Origin: an uncultured Lachnospiraceae bacterium | GTDB taxonomy: Bacteria > Bacillota > Clostridia > Lachnospirales > Lachnospiraceae | Reading direction: 5' to 3' | Assembly: GCA_910588955.1 (NCBI GenBank) | Contig: CAJURQ010000011.1 | Location: 24,853-88,852, forward strand | DNA: 64,000 nucleotides | In this document: positions 42,798 through 50,184 of the stretch, in pieces | How positions within the stretch are numbered: position 1 is the stretch's first letter | How the letters are laid out: each line of letters opens with the position of its first letter | Notes under the pieces: model-generated | Database searches by the model: none | The model's input: the letters and a program-made list of their open reading frames with translations, nothing else | Told to the model about the DNA's origin: nothing | Made by a program: the position numbers and the translations under genes

Positions 42798-43877
42798 CTA
42801 CATCTCTTGATTTAAGATGCACAACTTCCGCGCTTGATCCGCAGCAATACACGCGTCCAGTATCTCCTGAATATCCCCGTTCATCACCTTATCCAGCTTG
42901 TAGATGGTCAGATTGATGCGGTGGTCTGTGACGCGCCCCTGCGGGAAATTGTAGGTTCTGATCTTCTCGGAGCGGTCGCCTGTGCCGATCTGGCTTCTGC
43001 GAAGTTCCGCCTCCGCGTCGTGCCGCTGCTGCTGCTCGATATCGTAGAGCTTTGCCTTGAGCAGCGCAAACGCCTTCGCCTTGTTCTGAATCTGTGACTT
43101 CTCAGTCTGACTGTAAACCACGATTCCCGTGGGATAGTGTGTCAGGCGCACCGCGGAATCCGTCGTGTTGACGCACTGTCCGCCGTTGCCGGACGCCCTC
43201 ATCACGTCAATTCGTATATCCTTATCCTCAATCACGATATCAATGTCGTCGTCCACCTCGGGCATCACCGCCACGCTGATAGTGGATGTGTGAATGCGCC
43301 CGCCGCTCTCCGTCTCCGGCACACGCTGTACCCGGTGCACACCGCTCTCATACTTAAGGACTGAGTACGCACCCTGTCCTGTCACCATGAAGGTCACGCT
43401 CTTCATGCCACCGATACCGATTTCCTCCACTTCCATAGTCTCCACCTTCCAGCGGCGCCCCTCCGCATAGTGGACGTACATGCGGTAAATTTCCGCCGCA
43501 AAGAGCGCAGCCTCGTCGCCGCCCGCCCCGGCACGGATTTCCACGATCACATTTTTGTCGTCGTTGGGGTCTTTGGGCAGAAGAAGGATTTTCAATTCAT
43601 GTTCCAACTCCTCCACCCGCTTCTTCGCCTCGGCAAGCTCCTCCTTCAGCATCTCCCGCATATCGTCGTCGGACTCCTCATCCAGCATTGCCAAACTGTC
43701 CTCGATATCCTGATTGCACTTTTTGTACTCCTTATAGGCATTGACTACAGGAGTCAAATCGCTCTGCTCCTTCATCAACGCCCGAAACCGCTCCTGGTTA
43801 TCCGCCACGGTCGGCTCACTCAACTCATTCATAATCTCCTCAAACTTTCTGAGCAGATCTTCCAATTTATCAAACAT
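42798..43877 (-). CDS. prfA: Peptide chain release factor 1
   Basis: 359 residues. GNGGQCVNTTDSAVR carries the GGQ tip that triggers peptide release, and RVPETESGGRIHTST carries the P-x-T stop-codon reading motif of RF1. The Cys after GGQ replaces the commoner His. Residues 1-100 form the helical domain. Follows prmC, whose product methylates the GGQ glutamine. Confidence 0.95.
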   Translation of the reverse strand: MFDKLEDLLRKFEEIMNELSEPTVADNQERFRALMKEQSDLTPVVNAYKEYKKCNQDIEDSLAMLDEESDDDMREMLKEELAEAKKRVEELEHELKILLLPKDPNDDKNVIVEIRAGAGGDEAALFAAEIYRMYVHYAEGRRWKVETMEVEEIGIGGMKSVTFMVTGQGAYSVLKYESGVHRVQRVPETESGGRIHTSTISVAVMPEVDDDIDIVIEDKDIRIDVMRASGNGGQCVNTTDSAVRLTHYPTGIVVYSQTEKSQIQNKAKAFALLKAKLYDIEQQQRHDAEAELRRSQIGTGDRSEKIRTYNFPQGRVTDHRINLTIYKLDKVMNGDIQEILDACIAADQARKLCILNQEM

Positions 43878-43958
43878 AACTACCTCCGGCTGTCACACAG
43901 CTATTCTTACAAATTATATTAACTCTAACTGCCGTTCATTAACCACATTAATCGCCCG

Positions 43959-44930
43959 CTACCCGAACCAGCTCCCGTACACAACCCGATCAAGCCCGGC
44001 GAAATCCTTCACCACCGCAATCTCCCGGAAACCCGCCGTCTCCATAATCATGCACACATCCGTCGCCTGCTCGCAGCCGATCTCGAAAAAAAGCATACCG
44101 CCGCCGCTCAAATAGTTCACGGCGTTCTCCGCTATCCTCCGATAAAAAATAAGACCGTCCGCCCCGCCGTCCAGCGCCATCACAGGCTCATGCTCCCGCA
44201 CTTCGGGCATCAACGTACCAATAACATCTGTTTTTATATATGGCGGATTCGACACAATCACGTCAAAGCGTTCCGCATTTCCCGGCTCCGTCCCGTTCCC
44301 GCCATGCGCCACGTTCCCATCTCCCGATGCTTCTGCGCCGTCCGACGCCTCCTCCGCTTCCACGCTATCCGTTGCCTTCCCGCACTTCAGCGCCGCGAAC
44401 AAATTACCCTCCAGAAACCGCGCCTTCATCTCCTGGCGTTCCACGCGCAGCCTCTCATAGTTTTCCCTCGCCACCGCAAGCGCCTGCCCCGACAAATCCA
44501 CGCCGACGCCCTCACAGTCATTGGAATAGTGCAAGAGACTGAGCAGAATGCACCCCGATCCGGTACACATGTCCAGGATCCGCATACCGTCGTGGAGATG
44601 CTTCATCACTTCCTCCACAAGCACTTCCGTGTCCTGCCGTGGCACGAGCACATCCTTGTTGACTAGAAAAGTCAATCCCATAAAATCCTGCTCACCCGTC
44701 AGATGCTGCAGCGGCACATGCGACGCCCGCCGCTCAATCAATCCACGATATTTCTCATATTCTTCCTCCAAAACTTCCCGTTCCCCGTGCACAAGCAGCG
44801 TATTCCGGTCCGTCCCACACACAAATTCCAGGAGCAGCCTTGCGTCAAGCGCTGCCTCGTCAATTCCGGCTTCCGCCAATCGCGCCGCACCTTCCCGATA
44901 CACTTCACCATACGTCGGCTTTCCATTCAT
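43959..44930 (-). CDS. prmC: Release factor glutamine methyltransferase
   Basis: 323 residues. The SAM-binding ILDMCTGSGCILLSL and catalytic VSNPPYIKTD motifs are present. A 40-residue Ser/Glu/Gly-rich insertion (residues about 190-230) just before NPPY is longer than usual and probably a surface loop. It methylates Gln of the GGQ motif in RF1/RF2. It lies 3 bases after the DUF1385 gene and upstream of prfA. Confidence 0.92.
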   Translation of the reverse strand: MNGKPTYGEVYREGAARLAEAGIDEAALDARLLLEFVCGTDRNTLLVHGEREVLEEEYEKYRGLIERRASHVPLQHLTGEQDFMGLTFLVNKDVLVPRQDTEVLVEEVMKHLHDGMRILDMCTGSGCILLSLLHYSNDCEGVGVDLSGQALAVARENYERLRVERQEMKARFLEGNLFAALKCGKATDSVEAEEASDGAEASGDGNVAHGGNGTEPGNAERFDVIVSNPPYIKTDVIGTLMPEVREHEPVMALDGGADGLIFYRRIAENAVNYLSGGGMLFFEIGCEQATDVCMIMETAGFREIAVVKDFAGLDRVVYGSWFG

Positions 44931-44933
44931 TGC

Positions 44934-45905
44934 CTATGACTCCATCCAGCTCTCGTCTACCTCGTACCCGAACGTCTCTTTGATATACCCTTTCCAGTCA
45001 AAGACTGCCTCGACCGCGGCGATCGCCACTTCCACCATGCTCTCGTCCGGCTCTCTCGTAGTCAGTCTCTGCAGCCACATGCCGGGCGCGGAGATGATCC
45101 GCACAAGGATATTGTTGCTCTTTCCTGCAAGCCGTATGATCTCGTAGGAAATCCCCGCAATCACGGGAATCAGCGCCACCCGGATCAAAATACGGTAGAC
45201 CGGATTCTCCACACGGATAAAGAAAAACAAAATCACGCTGACAAACATGACAAAGAGCAGAAAGCTCGTGCCGCAGCGTCTGTGCTGCTTGGAACAGCGC
45301 ATCACTTCCTTCACTGTGAGGGGCGCGCCCTTCTCGATACAGTTGATGCATTTATGCTCCGCGCCATGGTACATATAAACCCGCCTGATATCCTTCATCA
45401 GGGAAATCGCAAGCACGTACCCCACGAAAATCACGATGCGCAGCGCGCCCTCCAAAACCGCCATAAAGGAAGCGCTCCTGATATACTCCTCAAACAGCGA
45501 GGTGACAAAGTAGGGCAGGATCATAAAAATACCGATCGCCAACGCCAGCGAAAACAACATCACAATCCCATTAAACACCTTTTCCGCCTTGTCCTTAAAG
45601 ATTTTGTTAAATGCCTTATCCGCCACCGTCTCCTTCGCATCCTCATCCTCATAGAAGGACGCTGAGAAATTCAGGCAGCGCATCCCCAGAACGAGAGAGT
45701 CGATAAACTGGAACACACCTCTGATAAAAGGAATGTCCAAAAGCTTACTGCCGTGAATCACGCTGTGGTAATGCTCCACTTCCACCTCGATCTCGCCGTC
45801 GGGCTTTCTCACCGCCACCGCATACTGTTCCTTATTCTTCATCATAATGCCTTCCAGAACCGCCTGTCCGCCAATCCCGGAATATTTTAATTTCTTTTTC
45901 GCCAT
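44934..45905 (-). CDS. DUF1385 family membrane protein
   Basis: 323 residues from the ATG at 45905. SGIGGQAVLEGIMM and HGSKLLDIPFIRGV at the N terminus and the YHGAEHKCINCIE block are diagnostic of DUF1385. Four or five membrane segments. The function is unknown, but the position rpmE - DUF1385 - prmC - prfA is conserved in Clostridia. Confidence 0.9.
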   Translation of the reverse strand: MAKKKLKYSGIGGQAVLEGIMMKNKEQYAVAVRKPDGEIEVEVEHYHSVIHGSKLLDIPFIRGVFQFIDSLVLGMRCLNFSASFYEDEDAKETVADKAFNKIFKDKAEKVFNGIVMLFSLALAIGIFMILPYFVTSLFEEYIRSASFMAVLEGALRIVIFVGYVLAISLMKDIRRVYMYHGAEHKCINCIEKGAPLTVKEVMRCSKQHRRCGTSFLLFVMFVSVILFFFIRVENPVYRILIRVALIPVIAGISYEIIRLAGKSNNILVRIISAPGMWLQRLTTREPDESMVEVAIAAVEAVFDWKGYIKETFGYEVDESWMES

Positions 45906-45960
45906 GTTAATCACCCTTCAATAGAACAGGGTTGGAAAGCATCCCTGCTCATAGTATGAG

Positions 45961-45988
45961 AAAAGGTTGAGACAAGCCTCAACCTTTT
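45961..45988 (-). terminator. Hairpin between rpmE and DUF1385 genes
   Basis: AAAAGGTTGAG (45961-45971) pairs with CTCAACCTTTT (45978-45988), followed by T residues on the minus strand. Probably a partial terminator after rpmE. Confidence 0.75.
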
Positions 45989-46001
45989 TCGTACCTTGCA
46001 T

Positions 46002-46208
46002 TTATTTGTTTTCCACACCGTATTTCCGATTGAACTTATCAATACGACCTCGAGCCTGTGCCGTCTTCTGCTGTCCTGTGTAGAACGAATGGCACTTGGA
46101 GCAAACCTCCACGTGGATCTCGGGCTTGGTGGAACCGGTCACAAAGGTGTTGCCGCAGTTACATGTTACCGTTGCCTGATAATACTGGGGATGGATTCCT
46201 TCTCTCAT
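46002..46208 (-). CDS. rpmE: 50S ribosomal protein L31
   Basis: 68 residues. Zinc-binding (C+) form: Cys residues in VTCNCGN and VCSKCHSF. Start MREGIHPQY is typical. It sits between rho and DUF1385; a hairpin GTTGAAAG/CTTTCAAC (46266-46290) lies in the gap before it. Confidence 0.96.
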   Translation of the reverse strand: MREGIHPQYYQATVTCNCGNTFVTGSTKPEIHVEVCSKCHSFYTGQQKTAQARGRIDKFNRKYGVENK

Positions 46209-46417
46209 CGCTATATCATACTCCTTTCTCAGCCTGCGTATTTACGCCCTGCGCGTAAACCTGCCGTTGAAAGCATACGTTTCTTTCAACACTTCTTGTT
46301 CCGCCATGAACCGACAGCCTTGTCACATTTTGACCTTCTGCTCGCGGTCACAGCTTTTATATTCTAGCATACGCCATTCGGGTATGCAAGCCCTTTTTCA
46401 TATAATTTTCTTATTAT

Positions 46418-47779
46418 TTATATGAACTTCATTTTTTTGACCATATTCACAAATTCCTGATTGTTTCTGGTCTTTGCAAACATATCCACAACGCGCTCCA
46501 CCGCCTCGTCCGCCTTCATGCCGTTGAACGCCTTGCGGATCACGTTGATCGCCTCCAGCTCGTCGGGATTTAAGAGCAGATCCTCTCTTCTCGTGCTGGA
46601 TTTCGGAATGTCGATTGCCGGGAACACTCTCTTCTCGGAAAGTTTTCTGTCAAGCACCATCTCCATATTGCCCGTGCCCTTAAATTCCTCATAGATCACG
46701 TCGTCCATCTTGCTGCCCGTCTCCACAAGCGCCGTCGCCAGAATCGTCAGGCTGCCGCCCTCCCTCATATTGCGCGCCGCGCCGAAAAACCGCTTGGGCA
46801 TATGTAATGCCGCCGGGTCAAGACCACCGGACAGCGTGCGTCCGCTGGGCGGAACTACCAGATTGTAAGCCCTGGTCAGACGGGTAATGCTGTCCAAAAG
46901 GATCACCACGTCCTTTTTGTGCTCCACGAGACGCTTCGCGCGCTCGATCACCATCTCGGACACTCTCTTATGATGCTCTGGCAGCTCGTCAAAGGTTGAG
47001 TAGATCACTTCCACATTCGGACCTTCAATAGCTTCCTTAATGTCCGTCACTTCCTCGGGACGCTCGTCAATCAGCAGGATAATCAGATGCGAATCGGGCG
47101 CGGTTCTGGTAATGGACTTCGCCACCTCCTTGAGCAGGGTTGTCTTACCTGCCTTCGGCGGGGACACAATCATACCTCTCTGCCCCTTGCCTACCGGGCT
47201 CATCAGATCCATGATCCGCATTGCCACCGTGCAGCCCGGCGTCTCCAGTTTCAGACGCTCATCCGGGAAAATCGGCGTCATACTCTCGAAATTCACCCGG
47301 CGCATAGCCACCTCAGGCGGATAACCGTTGATGGATTTCACATACAAAAGCGCGCTGAACTTCTCATTCTGCGTCTTGATTCTTGTATTTCCTTCCAGAA
47401 TGTCTCCCGTTTTCAGACCGAAACGGCGGATCTGGCTGGGCGCCACATAGACGTCGTGCTCGCCGGGCAGGTAGTTCTCGCAGCGGATAAAGCCGAAGCC
47501 GTCGCTCATAACCTCCAGAATACCGCTGGCGGTAATCCCGCTGTCAAGCTCTGCAGGGTACTTCTCCTCCTCCGCAGACTCCGCCTTTTTCGCGGGCGCG
47601 CTCGGTGTCACCACAGATTTGACAGCCACTTCCTTCCCTGCCGCCTTATCCTTCTCGTCCTCCTTGAGCATCGCCTCCACAATCTCCGCCTTCTTCATGG
47701 TAGAAGTGCCCTTGATTCCTCTCGATTTCGCGATCGCTTTCAAGTCTGTAAGCGCCAGTGATTCATACTTTTCTCTCAT
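46418..47779 (-). CDS. rho: Transcription termination factor Rho
   Basis: 453 residues from the ATG at 47779 (GGAGG ahead). An N-terminal SAP-like helical part (LTDLKAIAKSRGIKG) and a charged linker precede the cold-shock RNA-binding domain with GFGFIRCENYLPGEHDVYV. The RecA-type ATPase follows: Walker A PPKAGKTTLLKE, Walker B VVILLDSITRL, and the R and Q loops. It ends transcription in concert with Nus factors. A structured leader of about 170 bases lies upstream. Confidence 0.95.
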   Translation of the reverse strand: MREKYESLALTDLKAIAKSRGIKGTSTMKKAEIVEAMLKEDEKDKAAGKEVAVKSVVTPSAPAKKAESAEEEKYPAELDSGITASGILEVMSDGFGFIRCENYLPGEHDVYVAPSQIRRFGLKTGDILEGNTRIKTQNEKFSALLYVKSINGYPPEVAMRRVNFESMTPIFPDERLKLETPGCTVAMRIMDLMSPVGKGQRGMIVSPPKAGKTTLLKEVAKSITRTAPDSHLIILLIDERPEEVTDIKEAIEGPNVEVIYSTFDELPEHHKRVSEMVIERAKRLVEHKKDVVILLDSITRLTRAYNLVVPPSGRTLSGGLDPAALHMPKRFFGAARNMREGGSLTILATALVETGSKMDDVIYEEFKGTGNMEMVLDRKLSEKRVFPAIDIPKSSTRREDLLLNPDELEAINVIRKAFNGMKADEAVERVVDMFAKTRNNQEFVNMVKKMKFI

Positions 47780-47824
47780 ACATTCCTCCACGTTCTTTTA
47801 TAATCTCATTGCGCAAGCAAAGCA

Positions 47825-47948
47825 ACTATTCAGCCTTCGGCTTCATAGTTACCGAATCCGGTCTATTCCAGTTTTGCCTTCGGCAAAGAGACCGGATTCT
47901 TCTCAACCTCTATATGTTTTCACGAACTTTGCAGCAAGCGCAAAGTTC
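47825..47948 (-). promoter_or_regulatory. Structured rho leader with three hairpins
   Basis: Three stems in tandem: ACTAT-AGCC/GGCT-ATAGT (47825-47849); GAATCCGGTCT/AGACCGGATTC (47854-47864 with 47889-47899), capped inside by TTGCC/GGCAA; and GAACTTTGC/GCAAAGTTC (47924-47948). Placed directly before rho, they may serve in autoregulation, which is known for rho genes in other bacteria. Confidence 0.6.
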
Positions 47949-47964
47949 TGAGCTGAACTGTTAC
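47929..47964. repeat. 36-base dispersed repeat, copy 2
   Basis: Matches the stretch at 17883-17918 at 32 of 36 positions. Here the first half also forms the GAACTTTGC/GCAAAGTTC hairpin. Confidence 0.6.
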
Positions 47965-48175
47965 CAAGCAAATTACCTTTCCTTTTATTCACTACAGCAT
48001 GTCTGTCACATCTATATCTATACAGCTCTTTCGTCCGGGGATTTCGTGCCTGATACGACTCAGAAAATGATATTATGCCTGTATTTGTTCATTATACACC
48101 ATCTTTTCCAAAATAGAAAGACTTTTTTTCTGAAGTAAAAACAATAATAAAAACAGAGAAAAAGGCAGATGGATA

Positions 48176-48204
48176 TTGCAGAGAAATACCAAATATTATA
48201 TTAT
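48176..48204 (+). promoter_or_regulatory. Promoter of the malic enzyme gene
   Basis: TTGCAG (48176-48181), 17-base spacer, TATTAT (48199-48204). The untranslated leader would be about 140 bases. Confidence 0.5.
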
Positions 48205-48219
48205 AATAATCGCAAAGTA

Positions 48220-48254
48220 AAAAACAAGCGACTGCGAAGCAGGCATTTGTTTTT
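48220..48254 (+). promoter_or_regulatory. Leader hairpin with GCGAAGC core
   Basis: AAAAACAA/TTGTTTTT outer stem encloses CTGC-GAA-GCAG. The T-run on the 3' side makes it terminator-like, so it may attenuate malic enzyme expression. The CTGCGAAGCAG core is the same as in the 9.1-kb hairpins. Confidence 0.5.
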
Positions 48255-48351
48255 ACTGCAATATTAACGAACAAACGTCCAATGCAATCGGACAGAAAGC
48301 GCGTCAGCGCGGGTTTGTGAGTTTACACATACAGGAAGGTAAGGTACTGCT

Positions 48352-49500
48352 ATGACAATCAACGAAAAAGCGCTTGCATTACATGAAAAATGGCAGGGTA
48401 AGCTGGAAACCGTTTCCAAGACCCCCGTCAAGACCCGCGAGGATCTCTCCCTCGCCTACACGCCGGGCGTGGCGGAGCCGTGCAAAGTCATCGCGGAGAA
48501 TAAGGAAGCCGCTTATACCTATACATGGAAATCCAACACCGTTGCCGTGGTATCCGACGGCAGTGCGGTTCTGGGACTCGGCAATATCGGTCCCCACGCT
48601 GCCATGCCCGTGATGGAGGGCAAAGCGGTTCTGTTCAAGGAATTTGGCGGCGTCAACGCCGTACCGATCTGTCTGAATACGCAGGACACTGAGGAAATCA
48701 TCAAGGCTGTGACTTACCTCGCGCCGGGCTTTGGCGGCATCAATCTGGAAGACATCAGCGCCCCCCGCTGCTTTGAGATCGAGGAGCGTCTGAAAGAGAT
48801 ACTGGATATTCCCGTTTTCCACGACGACCAGCACGGCACGGCAATCGTGGTGCTTGCCGGCATCATCAACGGCTTAAAAGTTGTGGGAAAGCAGAAGGAG
48901 GACTGCAAGGTTGTCGTAAACGGCGCGGGCAGCGCGGGCGTGGCGATCACCAAGCTTCTTTTGACCTACGGTTTCCCCCATGTCATCATGTGCGATAAAG
49001 TCGGCATCATCGGCAAGGATACCGAAGGGCTGAATTGGATGCAGCAGAAAATGACGGAAGTGACCAATCCCGGGAATGTAAGCGGCACGCTGGCGGACGC
49101 CCTGAAGGGCGCGGATATCTTTGTCGGCGTTTCCGCCCCCAATATCGTAACACCTGATATGGTATCTTCCATGAACCGGGATTCCATTCTCTTTGCCATG
49201 GCTAACCCCGTGCCGGAAATCATGCCGGACATAGCGAAAGCCGCGGGCGCGCGTGTTGTGGGAACGGGGCGCTCCGACTTCCCCAATCAGGTCAACAATG
49301 TGGTCGCTTTCCCCGGCATCTTCAAGGGCGCACTGGAAGGGCGCGCCGTACAGATTACGGAGGAAATGAAACTTGCCGCCGCGCAGGCGATCGCCGCCCT
49401 CGTTCCGGAAGATCAATTGAACGAGGACAACATCATGCCCGAAGCCTTCGACCCGAAAGTGGCGGAGGTTGTCGCAGAGGCGGTAAAGTCGCATATATAG
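48352..49500 (+). CDS. NAD(P)-dependent malic enzyme
   Basis: 382 residues. SLAYTPGVAEPC, SDGSAVLGLGNIG, the metal site VFHDDQHGTAIV and the Rossmann VNGAGSAGVAI are all present. It oxidatively decarboxylates malate to pyruvate. It is the short form (no C-terminal phosphotransacetylase-like domain). A foldback element follows, then the DUF4364 gene. Confidence 0.94.
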   Translation: MTINEKALALHEKWQGKLETVSKTPVKTREDLSLAYTPGVAEPCKVIAENKEAAYTYTWKSNTVAVVSDGSAVLGLGNIGPHAAMPVMEGKAVLFKEFGGVNAVPICLNTQDTEEIIKAVTYLAPGFGGINLEDISAPRCFEIEERLKEILDIPVFHDDQHGTAIVVLAGIINGLKVVGKQKEDCKVVVNGAGSAGVAITKLLLTYGFPHVIMCDKVGIIGKDTEGLNWMQQKMTEVTNPGNVSGTLADALKGADIFVGVSAPNIVTPDMVSSMNRDSILFAMANPVPEIMPDIAKAAGARVVGTGRSDFPNQVNNVVAFPGIFKGALEGRAVQITEEMKLAAAQAIAALVPEDQLNEDNIMPEAFDPKVAEVVAEAVKSHI

Positions 49501-49509
49501 GTAACTATA

Positions 49510-49630
49510 CAAATAACATAATTATAAGCAGACCCTTGGAAAATGTTGGTACTTGACGAGGTATTTTCGAGTCTAGTACCGTTACGTTTGGAACGGAGCG
49601 AAAGCGCGTCTGTGTTAATTATGTTATTTG
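49510..49630. repeat. Foldback element with conserved loop, copy B
   Basis: Perfect 15-bp outer arms (49510-49524 with 49616-49630) plus CAGAC/GTCTG inside. The hairpin at 49548-49580 has GGTACT-t-GAC pairing with GTC-t-AGTACC around GAGGTATTTTCGA. The tail has ACGGAGCGAAAGCGCG. Loop and tail match copy A at 13189; the stems do not match but pair equally well. Confidence 0.75.
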
Positions 49631-49656
49631 TAAAATTTAAATATTTAGGAGACATT

Positions 49657-50172
49657 ATGGCACAGGATCCTTTAACCCTCTATAAGTTAATAACACTCTA
49701 CATGCTGGACCGGGTCTCCTTTCCGCTCACGAAAGCGCAGATCGGCGATTTTATTCTGGGACACGACTACACGAATTTTCTGACACTGCAGCAGGTGATC
49801 GCAGAGTTAATCGACGCGGATCTGATCCGGGCGAAATCCCTGAGCAACCGGACTTATCTGGAGATTACGGAAGAGGGTCGGAGCACGCTCTCCTATTTCG
49901 GCAACCGCATAGGCGACTCCATCAAGGAAGATATCGCCGCCTTCTTTTCCGACCATGAGATGGACATGCGCAGTGAATCCGCCATCCGCGCGGACTACTA
50001 TAAATCCACGTCCGGCGAATTTGAGGCGCATCTTGTCGTAAAAGAAAAGGACGTGACAGTGGTGGATATCACCCTGTCCGTCCCCGATGAAGATACTGCC
50101 GCCGCAATCTGCGCCAACTGGCAGAAGAAAAATCAGAGCATCTACCAGTATCTGATTTCCCAGCTCTTCTAA
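49657..50172 (+). CDS. DUF4364 family protein
   Basis: 171 residues from the ATG at 49657 (AGGAG ahead); the in-frame upstream stretch is the foldback element. N-terminal winged-helix-like part (YKLITLYMLDRVSFPLTKAQIGDFIL) and a beta-rich C-terminal half. It is a conserved Lachnospiraceae family, probably a transcription regulator. Confidence 0.85.
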   Translation: MAQDPLTLYKLITLYMLDRVSFPLTKAQIGDFILGHDYTNFLTLQQVIAELIDADLIRAKSLSNRTYLEITEEGRSTLSYFGNRIGDSIKEDIAAFFSDHEMDMRSESAIRADYYKSTSGEFEAHLVVKEKDVTVVDITLSVPDEDTAAAICANWQKKNQSIYQYLISQLF

Positions 50173-50184
50173 GCCATAACTTCA

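Larger units (their letters stand above)
47780..48351. other. Divergent region between rho and malic enzyme genes
   Basis: 572 bases. The rho side holds a row of hairpins and a dispersed repeat (47825-47964). The malic-enzyme side holds a promoter (48176-48204) and hairpin (48220-48254). No gene is seen. Confidence 0.6.
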
